Shown piece after piece: positions 9,743 to 20,732 of a DNA stretch of 31,148 bases. The notes below the pieces were generated by a model, which saw only the letters and a program-made list of their open reading frames with translations, did not search any database and was not told the DNA's origin. The position numbers and the translations under genes were made by a program. Source of the DNA: Gnetum montanum (taxonomy: Eukaryota; Streptophyta; Gnetopsida; Gnetales; Gnetaceae). Every line of letters begins with the position of its first letter. Positions within the stretch are counted from its first letter, which is position 1. The stretch covers positions 226,622-257,769 of the forward strand of contig MNCI01004607.1 of assembly GCA_015680685.1 (NCBI GenBank), written 5' to 3'.

Positions 9743-12535
9743 TCATGTGATTCTTGGTGGCAATGGTTTCTCCATGGGTCTCTTCCCCTTATCTTGTGCT
9801 CCAGGTTTTGGAAATTGATGGCTCTGAAGGAGTGCCTGGAGCTTTTCCACTTTGGTTTGGGGATCTTGTGCCATCCATGCTGATGCTCCAATGTTTGATG
9901 GAGTCAACACCTTCTATGGACACAACAGTTGTGGGAACATCTGGTTGACCTTGACATACCAAAACACAAATAACCATTGTTCCTCTTCATAGGCTCTGGC
10001 TTTATCCTTGTATTCTTGGTAATTCATGAGTCATCGAGCCAAATCTTCCATGACATCCTTTTGTCCTTGGTAGCTAATTTTAACCACCTCTAACTTAGAA
10101 TTTGCCACTTCTAATTTCTACAGCATCTTCTTGTGCTCAGCAAATTCTGTTTCATATTTTGTGTAGGTGGTAGCTACTTGCTTTTCTAATTCTATTCTCG
10201 AGTGTCCTACTATTAACATGGCCAAGTTGGCATACCACAGGTTTGCCAGATCCATGTATTCTGTAAGATCTTGTATTTGTAGGTCCCAGCTTTTAAGTTC
10301 TTCTTTGTAGGTGAATGCATAGGTATCCAATATGGCCTGCCAATCAGCGTGTTGAGTACTGAAGGTGTTAATGTGGGCTTTGGCCATATAGATTTCTTTT
10401 TTGATTACTTGCTTGTACATCCCCACTTGGTCTCTAAAATGCTCCTTGAGTTTTTCATGTCTCTTGGCCTTGTTCTACCACATGCTTATTTCAATTGCTA
10501 TCTTTTGATGGATTGCACGTACCTCCTCTATTGAGAGGGTTCTGTTTTCTCTAGCCAAGCTATTCATGTCCTGGTTAACCCTAACTAATTATTCTTAGAA
10601 TTGCTGAAAATTTTCTTTGAAAACATTTCTTTGTTTTTCTACGGTGGTCAACTAGAGATTGTCATCAGCAAGTTGTTTATTCTCCTCTTGTAAGGCCTTG
10701 AGTGCTTTGGCATGTGCATATGTTTGGGCTTGTGCCTTGGAAGCATCCCAATTGGCCTTCTCTTTTTCCTTCACCACTCTTTTATTTTCTGCCAGCAATT
10801 TGTTTAGTTTCTCTGTTTGGAAGGACTCTAGCTAATCTGTAGGGATGAATTGAGATGAGTCATGCTATGCAGCTTGCAAGGTGATGAGATTTTCTTGGAG
10901 TCTATCTAACTCCACCTCTGCATGCTCGGCCCTGATCTCTGTCATGACCAACTTCCCTTTTGTGGAGATGAGGTTTGACTGAGTTGCTGTGACATCTTAA
11001 GGGATGTCAAATAGGGACATCATCACTTGTCCTGTCTGTAGCAACTGATGAAGAACATCTTCATGCTCTGTAGGAGTCATTGAAGGACCAGCTAAAGTTT
11101 GAGCATCGCATGCTCCTGTAAAATCTATCAGTGGCACAACAGGAACATTGAATGATTCTTTTATGTGGTTTGTAACCACTTCTATGGCTCTCGCTGCATC
11201 TTGGTACGGCATGACCACTACTGTGGCACCTTCAGTAGTTTCTAATTGCACTTGAAAAGATGCAGGATTCCCTAAGATCTATTGTAACCACTGTGATTCC
11301 CCTCCTTTTATTTGGATCAATACCTTGCCTCGTGTATGATCAATTAAGACCGTGGGTTGTACGACATCGTCTATGACCCTGAAGAGATTGGTCTCATCAT
11401 AGCTTCCCTAACTAACTATTTTAGTGATGGCTTTGAGATCGCTCATCGACGGTCGATAGTCTTACGACGGTGATGGTGGTTAGTCTTGTTGGCTTGTGCT
11501 GGGCCCTGCTTCCTGTTGTTGACTGGGCCTTGTGCTTGGAAGTTGGCTAGGCCCTATATTTTGAGGTGTAGTGGGCCCTACTATCTATTCTTGTTTAGGC
11601 TCCAATGTCTCACCAACGCTTTTTCTTGGGGCTGGTGGCTTTAGCAATTTAGCAAATGAAGCATTTTGGGCCTTTCTGGGGATGTCATTGGTGTACCCCA
11701 GAATTCTAGCATGTCGACACAGCTTCCTAATGAGACAGGGGAAGGGCAATGCAAACTTCCCTATCTTGCGTTCTTCGAACCACCTCAAAATGTTTATAAG
11801 ATATAGATGGGGTAGGTTGGCATTAACCTTACCCATCAAGATAGTAGTTCCTCTAGCTGCATATGTGGAGATTCTATTCAACCCTTTTGTGGGAAAGATG
11901 TGATATGTGCCGATCTTAAAGTAGATTCTCTCTTCAAGTGTTAGCTCTCCATATGCTTTGTCTTCTTTACCATACACCCTTTTCAACCATATTTTTTGTG
12001 CATCAGCATCGGAGCGAGTGGACAAGTGAGTAACTTTTGGCCCTGTATTTGGAAGATTCAACACCTCCAAAATGGCTTTGGTAGACAAATCCATAGAAAC
12101 ACCACCAATATCAATGGTGGTACCTTCTTCTTTATTGTGCCAAAATTGTTATGTCTCTCCCAAGTACCAATCACCACTTTCAGAGAGAATAGGCCATAGT
12201 GGAGACCCTTTAAGTTGGTCCCTGACTACTTCGAGAGAAAACTCAGTGAAAGGTCCAAAGTTAAGTTCCACTATCATAGCTATTGATGTGAACCTTTCAT
12301 GAATTTCTTGAACACACTCTGGGGACAATGTGAGATGTTTTCCCTATTCAGGTGCTTTGCTGACTCCACCTTCAGCATGTCCCGATTGTACAATAACAGG
12401 AGGTTCCTGATGGATACTGAATGATTGTTCCTCCTGTTCCATACATTCCTTGAGAGACGCTTGGCCTTTGCCTCTCCTTGGTCATTTGGATGCACCTTGA
12501 GAGTGTCCTCCTTGTTGTCCTCTTTTAGGGGCCAT
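9743..12535 (-). pseudogene. E2 3' ORF: plant-transposon-protein domain plus coiled coil
   Basis: From ATG at 12535 to TGA at 9743 the minus strand holds one frame of 931 codons with about 18 internal stops and no frameshift that I can find. The start is MAPKRGQQ. Residues about 130-300 (ELTLEERIYFKIGTYHIFP, ALPFPCLIRKLCRHARILG) resemble the family annotated in plants as putative plant transposon protein (Pfam Transposase_32), recognised from memory. A Pro/Gln/Ser-rich linker follows, then VVVMPYQDA, then from about residue 520 a long Lys/Glu/Leu-rich segment that looks coiled-coil (KLNKLLAENKRVVKEKEK). The end is basic (DKGKRPMEKPLPP). The position equals that of the env-like ORF of Athila elements, but I see no clear signal peptide or membrane anchor. 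Function unknown; a structural or accessory role is a guess. Confidence 0.75.
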
Positions 12536-12596
12536 CTGCAATCACACAGGGTCGACTATTTGTAAGGTTATTTACAAGATTTGGTTTATACCTTAC
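12536..12596 (-). other. possible splice donor/acceptor pair before the E2 3' ORF
   Basis: On the minus strand GTAAGGTAT starts at 12596 and GATTGCAG ends at 12536, directly before the ATG of the 3' ORF. E1 has the equivalent at 6381-6445. An acceptor placed at the start codon would suit a spliced message for the 3' ORF. Inference from sequence only. Confidence 0.3.
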
Positions 12597-14180
12597 TTCT
12601 TACCTTTAATGAATTCATTTCTTATTTAGTATGATCCAGAGTTAGAAACTTTTACGAAAATGTCCCCTAAAAAGTTTTAATATTGGGCTCAATTTGATTA
12701 GGTGGCTCCAAAAATTAATTCTCATGGTGTGGGTGAAGAGATAAAATTAATTTGGTAATGTGTTTAACATTTTTAAGGCCATTTACCATTTATGATGTCC
12801 TTCGGGTAATGCTGAAGTATGAAAAAAAGGTCCAGGGTAACATTGAAGAGACCTAAAGGCATCGAAAGTATAAGGAAGTGGGATTTGTCAATGAAATTCA
12901 TGAATAGGATAAGGAAAAAGGACATGTAGTGGTGCCCAGGAATGTTGGAATTTACAATGATGATAGAGGTAGAGATGATTGTAGCTATGCAATGCGTGGA
13001 GGGTATAAAATGATGTGGTGATGTGCAAAAAGTGCAAATTACAAAAGTTACACAAGTGGGTCCTCCCTAGAGCAGGTTCTTACCTATGATGCCCTTACGT
13101 AATGACACTTGAAAATGTCTGTAGGCACTAAAAGGATTAAATGTAATCCACACTAGTTCCACAAAACACATACATGTAAATACCATTGTGATGAGGTATG
13201 AATTCAATGCTACACAAGACATGGGTCACAAATACATGAACAACGAGATGGGATGAATCATAGAAGGGAATGCAGAGATTGGGACATGAGGTAACTGGCC
13301 CAGGATATGATGAATCCTAAGTGTAGGATGTGATTAATGTGTCATTATCCTGTCGCTCCAAAATCTAGACCAAGTCCATTCCTTTGATCAGTGACATCGC
13401 ATTGTTTCATCCAATGATGGACAACCATAAGAGTATTATGACAGTAAGACGTATGATCACTTGGCATTTTGTTCAAGAGAGGAGTGATTTGGAATTTCTT
13501 TGTGGCACATTTCTCTTGATCTTTTCATTTCTTTTTGTTTGGTCGCTTTGGCACACTCTCTCCTTTTTTTTATGCGTAATCTAGAGAAGCCACCTACCTT
13601 CAAGCATGGGTTCATGTCTTTCCATTGGGTTTCTTTATTAAGTACCTTTATTACTCTTACTCCCATTGTCATTAGATCTACAAGGATCTTAGTATAACCA
13701 GGCTGCATGATAACTCCTACAGGTGTCACCAAAGAGAATCCACAAGTTCCCTTGACGTCACACCCTGGCCATTCTCTCTTAGTCCATCATTTTTTGCTTT
13801 GGGCATAATGAGCACAAAATTACTTTTAAGTTTTCATGATGACAAGAATATCATCGTACCTAGAGTAGAATCTCTTTTTAATAGAATGGTTGGGTGGATG
13901 TGGTGGGCTTGCTGTCCAAATAATTAGCCACCTGAGGCTTGATATCATAGAATAACACCTCAACCAATGAGTCACATGAGTGTTTTATTCATAGATGAGA
14001 TTACCCATAAAAAAAGATAAAAAGATAAAAAAATAAATAAAAAGATGAAGCAACAAATAAAAAGATAAAACAACAAATTAAAAGATGAAAAACTAAAAAA
14101 CAAAAAATTGTAAAATTAAAGAAAAGGAAAAACATTTATTAAGTCTACTTGTTAGAATGGAGGATATCCCCCATGACTAA
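12597..14180 (-). other. E2 spacer with A-rich tract
   Basis: There is no supported gene in this 1.6 kb. It contains an A-rich low-complexity tract on the + strand at about 13995-14125 (units such as AAAAAGATAAA), the counterpart of the T-rich tract of E1 at 4926-5058, and at 14168-14180 the reverse complement of TTAGTCATGGGGG. The sequence near 13755 aligns with E1 near 5340. Open frames here have no recognisable domains. Confidence 0.65.
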
Positions 14181-14569
14181 ACTTTTGATCATGGCAATAT
14201 TTAATAATTGGAAGTTTTGGATCTATGCATGTTGGAAATATTAGGACCCAATCATATTTGAACCACTAGGTGTCTTTTGTTGTGGTGGTTGGAATGTACC
14301 CAAATTAGGGTGCACACTCTTTATTAAAGTTGACATAGTGGGTTAAGTTAGAAGATGTGGTTAATTGATAACGAGTTCACCCACTATGGCACCTTTGACC
14401 ATAAGATGGTATGCAACGATCAATATGTCTCCCTATATGGTTGTATTCATTGGGCTACATGGTAGTTGGAGTATTGATTGATGACCCTGATAAGATAAGA
14501 AGAGGTGTTGTGTTCAAGGAGATAGATGCATCATAGTGTGGAACTTGCACTGGGTTGGGGGATGTAGTG

Positions 14570-16187
14570 GTTTCAGAACTGTGTTATCTCTTTCTTTAGT
14601 CATGCCTAAAGAAAGGATGCTTTTGACGTTGTGGAGGACCTCCACTTCTATTGACTATAGTAGCACAAGTAATGTTTGTGGGTTGGTGCTGTGGTGCAAA
14701 ACCTACTGGTACTATTGGTGGCGATGTAGAAGGAGGTGAAAGATGAGAATATTGAGGGCGAGGAGAAGTGCAAGGAACATGAGGTGGTGATCTGTGGGAG
14801 AGGACATGGGTTGATAGTACTTAGGAGAATGATAACAATGTGGTGAGATAGAGGATGCTAACTCAGTTGGGGAAATAGGATGCTAAACCTGATAAGCACT
14901 TGGGTTTGGATGGTATGAAGGTTGTGACCAGTTTGAGGGTGGCCTCCCCCATGACTAGAATTTTGGCCAGTGTGACTGAACATGGTATTTCTGTATGAGC
15001 TCTCAATGTAACATTCCTCCCCAATGCTCATGTAAATGTGACAAGATTGGGCATTGACCTTTGGGATGATTGTACAGGAAAAGGTTACATCGATACATAT
15101 GATTAGCAATTGAGTTCTTATTCTCTTTAACCCTTCTTTCCGATTGTCTAAGGGTGTTCTATTTTGCTTCTTGGTTCATCCTGGTTCTACCTCTAATAGT
15201 GTTGGCATATTCTCCACATTTTTCATTTATCCATTCCATCATCTTATTGATATTTGCATTAATTTCATCTAGTGATTTTAGTATTGGCAAAGATGATTCC
15301 ACCTCCTTGAGGTGAGTTGATTTCTCCTCTTCATGATCATGGACCTTTGTTATTTTGAGATTTTGGTCCTGCTGAAAGCTTTCAAAATTCTCCCATTTAT
15401 CTATTTCTTCTTCTTCTTTTGCTACCTACTTAAGAAGCTCTTGGAATTGGTGGGTTCATAGCTCATACAGTTGACCTTAGGAATACATCCCTAGGGTCTC
15501 CCTTATTTCATTATGGAGCCCATCCATGATGTGATACATTAGCCTTTCCTTGGAGAATCCATGGCCTGGGCAATTGTTTAACAATGCATAATATCTTTCT
15601 AAGGCCATGTCCAAGGGTTGATGTTGCGCTTGTTTCCATCCTTGGATTTGTTTCCTAAAGGTTGACACTTGTGCATAGCGTTGATATCTTTCATTGAAGA
15701 GTTCTACCATTGTCGGCCAACATTGAATTGATTTTGGTCATAAGGACTTGTACCATACTTTTGCTTGGCCAACAAGTGTCGTAGGAAAGAGCTTAAGTTT
15801 TTGACACCCATTATCAATATTGTTCCATACAAAGGCATCATGGAAGGCTTGTAAATGATGTTGCGGATCTAAATCATAGCCTCTTGAAAATTTGGGAAAG
15901 TTGTTTAAACCAAGCCTAGGTAGAAGGCATTCCTTACAATGGTTGCAGGATATTCGAACAACCTCTTGTATATGCATTAGACTCTTAGTGACCTGTAGGG
16001 GTTCATCATCACTAGGTAGGTTATGAATTTGTGAGTTGGGATGATGTTGTCTTCATTTATGTACATAGGAGACCCCTGCATCAGATTGAGTACTCCAAAC
16101 TTCATCTTCATCATCATATAATTCGTTGGTTCTCCAATGAATTGCCTTATTGGTTGTTGCGTTATCATAGTTTTGTGAGAGAGACAT
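14570..16187 (-). pseudogene. gag: E2 gag
   Basis: ATG at 16187 (MSLSQNYDN) opens a frame that continues to about 14780 with few stops, the first at codon 44 (TGA). A retrotransposon gag core lies at about residues 70-240: LNNFPKFSRGYDLDPQHHLQAF, CQKLKLFPTTLVGQAKVWYKSL, then ERYQRYAQVSTFRKQIQGW. A knuckle at codon 367 (15089) reads CNLFLYNHPKGQC, that is CX2FX3HX4C, so one of the three cysteines is lost compared with E1. A Pro/Gln/Ser/Tyr-rich tail follows and shifts frame near 14780; APQHQ and KHPFFR near 14650-14590 align with the linker before the E1 protease. Gag forms the particle and binds RNA. No protease follows. Confidence 0.85.
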
Positions 16188-16302
16188 TGTTGTGAATTTG
16201 TGTGTGAATTAATTGAAATTAAGTTCTTTTCTAAGAGATATATCACGAATATTTTGTTATAGAAATCTTGTATGATATAAATAATCTAAATAACTAGCAC
16301 CG

Positions 16303-16320
16303 TCCCTAGCAACGGTGCCA
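16303..16320 (-). other. primer binding site of E2, tRNA-Asp type
   Basis: The minus strand reads TGGCACCGTTGCTAGGGA, two bases inside the 5' LTR. The complement of the plant tRNA-Asp(GUC) 3' end is TGGCGCCGTTGCCGGGGA, so three bases differ. All three are transitions at CpG positions. Athila elements are known to use tRNA-Asp. Confidence 0.75.
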
Positions 16321-16321
16321 A

Positions 16322-17185
16322 TGATGAGTGGAGAGGTACCCCTACACTCAACCATACGAATATGAGCGTTCACGCACGATCCAGTTGAACTCCGTGGATG
16401 GGCTAGTTGTGGTATTTAGATAGTTACATGTTGATCACAATTCACTATCTTCCCATCTAGACTAATATTTTCTTTGTCACGTATTGTTCAGTCTAGAGTG
16501 AGGTGTATGATGTGATCCTAAACTAGTGCTACTCCTAGAGTGAATGGAAAATAACCTTATTTTAAGCTAATAGGGAATGAGAAGAAAAATCTAAGCTAGA
16601 CTAAGTGTGATGAGCATCCATCCTTAATAATCCATATACATCTTGGACCTCGTGTACTACTTCTGGGATTACCAAGCGCATGTTACTTAAGCACTCCTAG
16701 ATACGCTACTGGGATATCAAGTTGTCACACTTAAATGCTAGTGATTAAGTCGTACTCATTTCTCATATAATGATAGGGATAGTAAATGATGGTAAAGAAA
16801 TATTAATTAAGAAAACAATAAATAACAATAACAATTAAATAATTAAAAACTAAGTGAATGCTACAATGATTGAGTAATCTTGATCTTTATTGCCGATCAT
16901 GTGTGTGTCCAAGTACATCACACTTGAATAAAGGTTCTGTAGAATTACAATCATCACACCATGGGCATGCACTGGGGAAAGAATTGAAATGAACAAAAAG
17001 ACTCTACTTCTACACTTTACTGACTCCCCCTTCCCGTGCGCATGAGTGTGGTATTTATAGGTCCACATAGGAATCACGATATCATGTATACGATATCATT
17101 GCTCAGGCTGCGATATCACGTACCCGATATCTAGGACTCGATATTGAGGATTCGATATCAAGGCCTAACAAATCACAATTCATCA
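16322..17185 (-). repeat. E2 5' LTR (864 bp)
   Basis: Direct repeat of 8709-9555 with TGATGAGTGG and TCATCA ends. The U3 end (17185 inward) holds GATATC or near copies at roughly 20-base spacing around 17084-17157, more than in the partner LTR. The TATA box is at 17059-17052. Confidence 0.92.
17052..17059 (-). promoter_or_regulatory. TATA box of E2 5' LTR
   Basis: TATAAATA on the minus strand, about 126 bases from the LTR start; the likely promoter for E2 genomic RNA. Confidence 0.6.
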
Positions 17186-19438
17186 ATTTATTTGTGAAGC
17201 TTGAACTCCATCTCATAAAGGATTTAGGAGCTAGCCATTTTTTTATACAAGTTTGACTATTACTATCCTACAATTAGCCTTGGCAGGTTTCCATACTTGA
17301 GGTTGGATAAATCCATATATTCCCTCATTTTCTTAATCTACAACTCCTTTAGGGAAATCTCAGCTTAGTTGTACACATTCAACCCATCAATGATGAGATA
17401 TCATGCATTGCCTCTTTACTAGAGTTGTTATAAGATATCATTCATCTTGGCCTTTGCTAAACATTCTAACGTAGTTGATGTAATGATTCTTCACTTTATC
17501 ATACTTTAGGATTTTTTTCTTCTAGGCAACAATCTCAATGGTGGTTTTCTACTAAATAGTCCATACCTCGTCTACCAAGAGATTTCTATTCTTAGCAACT
17601 AACCTCCTAAAATCTTGGTTCACCATAACAAGATATTCTTATTGTTGTTTGATGTACTCTAGCATTTTTTCTTTTTGGATCTCAGATTTTTACAGATGCC
17701 ATTTCACTTTGGTTACAAGTTTATTTTTTCTACATGTGTCTAGGTAGTCATTAATTATAGTAATCAGCATCATGTCTAACAATGACACTTTCCAAAAAAT
17801 GCACTTCTTAGCATTCTCAGCCTCCTTTAATTTCTTCTGAAGCTCTTGGAAAGTTACATTCATTATAAGCTCTGGCCATAGAATGTTAGGATCTAACAAG
17901 AAGGCTTTTAGTTTTGCAACCTCTACTACCAACCTTTGATTAATATTAATAGCTTTCTTGAGTTGTGCTTATGAGACTAGAAGCTTACCCCTTGTCTCTA
18001 GTAGTTCCAATTAGGTTTTTATGATATCTTCCAGGATGTTGAAAATCTCTAGAATTAGTTGTCTAACTCCCACTAGTCATTCTATCACTTCCTTGTGTTG
18101 TGTTACACTTAGTTCTTTACTTTTTTCTCCTATAGGTACTTAATATCTGTCATGGTATTAATGTCCAGGATAGATTTTGTAGGCACACTTAGGATTTCTT
18201 CAATCTTATCAATAACCACCTTGACAACTATCTCTTGGTTCTTGTATGGCATCACTAGGATTGTTACATCTTTTCCTTCCTCCAGCATGACTAACAAAGA
18301 CACAATGTCTTTAGAGATTCTAAGGAATTTCTTCCCAAGGATGGACACTATGATCTCTTGTACATTAGGGTTAGTATGAACATGGGATTGGTTCCTTTGT
18401 ATAGAGAACAAGTTACCTAGGTTGTTCACAAGCTAGTTGATAGTCTTAGCAAGCTTGTTGAGATGACTTATGGTTGAATGGTACACTCATGACTTGTCAT
18501 CATCACCAAATTTGAAGGATTATTGCTACATCTATTTCCTAATATTTGTTAAGCATTTAATTGCTGTTATCATTTTAGGTGCTGCTAATGGTGGTGGAGG
18601 TGGTGCTTCTTCTTGGAATTTGGTAGGAACCTTATCCTTCATCATTTTCTACCAAGATGTAGCAAGGACCTTGTAAAGTGTATTGCTAGAATAACACATT
18701 ATTCACTTCCTTTTGCATAATTTTTTGATGGGGCAAGGGACTAGGAGTATCTTTTTACCTTTCTCATTTTTTAAAATATCTTTTTGATCTTCAAGAAAAT
18801 GACTTAGGGAATGTTGACAAGAAACTTCTTGCTAATAGCTACACATGCCATTGTAGAGAAAGCAGTGATCTTGCTTGGCCATAATGTTGGATTAAGATGA
18901 TGTGCTACAATTTTGAAGGACATGTTCTCTACCTTTGTAAGAGAATTGTACTCCTTACAATCCACTCCATTTCAGTGTTGAGTCCATTTCTTTTTAACCT
19001 TTGCATCCACCTATGTTGATACCTTTGTGAGCTTTGCCCTAGTGTTGGGAAATCTGAGGGCCTCTACTATGGCCTCTACTAAGTAGGAGATAATAATATA
19101 TTTGATTTTAATGTTGCATCTCCTTGGTAGTTGTTTCAAAAAAGATAAGTTTCTCCCAAGCATTATTCTTCACTAGTGGAAATGGTGGACCATAGTGGTG
19201 ACACCTACAACTTTACATGGATCTCCTCTAGCATGAACTCCAAGAAAGATTCAAAGTTAGGTTCTTGGAGAACCAAACTTTTGATTTCTTGATTTGAACC
19301 TTCTTTAGGTAAGACTCTATTAAGGTAACCTCTAGCTTTGTCTTAGGTCCTGGTGCCTCATCCTACCTTGATTGTCCTATCTTTGTAGCGGACATTTGGT
19401 GGACAAATTTTCCCTTGAGCTCTTCTCTTAGAAGCCAT
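17186..19438 (-). pseudogene. E3 3' ORF, N-terminal and middle part right of E2
   Basis: ATG at 19438 gives MASKRRAQGK, comparable to MAPKRGQQGG of E2. Near 18290-18150 EEGKDVTILVMPYKNQEIV aligns with TTEGATVVVMPYQDAARAI of E2, and coiled-coil-like Lys/Glu-rich segments follow (for example 17840-17780, ELQKKLKEAENAKK). Open pieces lie in different frames (starts at 18429 and 17932), so frameshifts as well as stops have accumulated; it is more decayed than the E2 copy. The frame resumes at 8708 left of E2. Confidence 0.65.
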
Positions 19439-19510
19439 ATGGCATGGGTTATCTCAGCAGCTTACTCTTGTTGTTGTTGTTGTTCTCGTCATTCCCTTCA
19501 TTACATCTCC

Positions 19511-20361
19511 CTAGGTGATGAGCGGTGAGGTACCCCTACACTCAACCATATGAATACAAGCGTTACGCACGATCCGGCTGAACTCCAAGGACTAAGTGCT
19601 TATGCGCCTTCACAGAACAAGGATGGGTTAGGCGATCATTGTCTTCCCAAGCTTACTCGTATGGCACGATTGTATGGTTAAGTAAACTTGAGGTATATGA
19701 TTTTTATGCTTTTTATGTTTTATGTCCTGGTGCTAAAAAGGGATAAATGAAATAATTAAGTAACTAATTTAATTTAACTAATCAACCAGTGTTCTAACTA
19801 GTCCTAACACCATCATGCATTCCCACTTGATGTACACATCCTGAACTAGTGTAACACTATTGGGATTACCAAACGATAATCGTTACTGGGTTACCAAGTG
19901 TTCCACGTATGCTCAAAGTGGTCGTACTGAGTGTGCTTACTTATGAAAATGAACGAATCAATAAAAGCAACATCAATTAACTAATGAAAGCATTAAATAA
20001 CTATAAATAACATTAAATGCAATAAATAAGCTATTCTGAATGTTGTAAGGTTTATCACAAAGTTTGTCTTTATTTTCGGACACAAGGTGTGCTTAGGTAC
20101 ACAATGCTTGAATAAAGATCCGTTCACTTTATGACTCCTACTATGGACACTCAAAAATAATTCTAACTTTAGAAAGGAAAAACTACAAGAGTTTGGATAA
20201 GGAACTAAGAAAACTAACTATCCTATGGCCAAATCAAGTGTGCCCACCTCTTATTTATAGGCGATGAGACAAGTTTCAACAGCGGATGTTCGATATCACT
20301 TGGCAAGCTCCGATATCGTAGATGCGATATTGCAGTCTCGATATCACAGCTTATCACTAGG
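19511..20361 (-). repeat. solo LTR of the E1/E2 family with CTAGG target duplication
   Basis: The LTR is 19516-20356: TGATGAGCGGTGAGGTACCCC at the left and TTATCA (a one-base variant of TCATCA) at the right. Perfect CTAGG copies flank it at 19511-19515 and 20357-20361. There is no PBS to its left or PPT to its right, so it is a solo LTR left by recombination between the two LTRs of an insertion. It aligns best with the E1 LTR in reverse complement. A minus-strand TATAAATA lies at 20259-20252, and GATATC-type palindromes occupy the U3 around 20290-20346. Confidence 0.9.
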
Positions 20362-20364
20362 TTA

Positions 20365-20491
20365 TGATGACCCACCCACTTGGGGACCTATTTTGGAAGC
20401 CACCTACAATTACATGGATGATCATGGATCATTCTTAGCTTTAATTCTTAATTTATGTATCTTTCGATCATCCATAGTTAATGTTAATTTT
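20365..20491 (+). repeat. left arm of a 127-bp inverted repeat ending at an N
   Basis: The arm runs from TGATGACCCACCC to GTTAATTTT and is followed by the single N at 20492. Its reverse complement recurs at 20910-21036 with four mismatches. It can be translated as an open stretch (DDPPTW, HGSFLALILNLCIFRSSI) that I cannot identify. It does not align with E1 or E2. Confidence 0.85.
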
Positions 20492-20492
20492 N
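20492..20492. other. ambiguous base N at contig-like junction
   Basis: A single N directly after the left arm of the inverted repeat. A second single N is at 21037, directly after the right arm. Lone Ns at repeat ends are typical scaffold joins. Confidence 0.7.
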
Positions 20493-20732
20493 CAGCTTCA
20501 TTAATGCAATTAGATACATTGATGCATTCCTGTTAATGCATCCTTGTTGACATAGTATAAAAATAGTATATATAAATATGACACTTGACTAATTTTTTAC
20601 ATTTTCTTCCAAACACAAGTGGATTTTTTGTAATTTTCAAAGCCTAAAAATTTTCAAGAGTCATTACTTCCTCATGAAATATTTGATTTAATCCATTTTT
20701 TGACCTATAAGATTTTAGAGATAATCTTTACA

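Larger units (their letters stand above)
8709..17185 (-). mobile_element. E2: complete but pol-less relative of E1 (8477 bp)
   Basis: Two direct repeats, 8709-9555 and 16322-17185, both run TGATGAGTGG...TCATCA and flank a PBS (16303-16320) and a PPT (9556-9571), which fix the orientation as minus. Flanks are ATTTC (8704-8708) and ATTTA (17186-17190), a 5-bp target duplication with one mismatch. Inside are gag, a short junction, a spacer and a 931-codon ORF, but no protease, RT, RNase H or integrase. Gag linker sequence near 14590 is soon followed by post-integrase sequence near 14180, placing the loss of about 3.7 kb between them. LTRs differ at about one position in ten, mostly transitions. 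It would depend on enzymes of a relative to move. Confidence 0.9.

Noticed and set aside
11571-11903. Plus-strand 110-codon frame
   Set aside because: It is the shadow of the E2 3' ORF on the opposite strand, which has the domain similarity and the continuous frame.
14945-14957. A further TAGTCATGGGGG match on the minus strand
   Set aside because: It lies inside the E2 gag reading frame and is explained by coding for a Ser-Trp-Gly segment also seen in E1 gag, so it is not counted as a PPT-like site.
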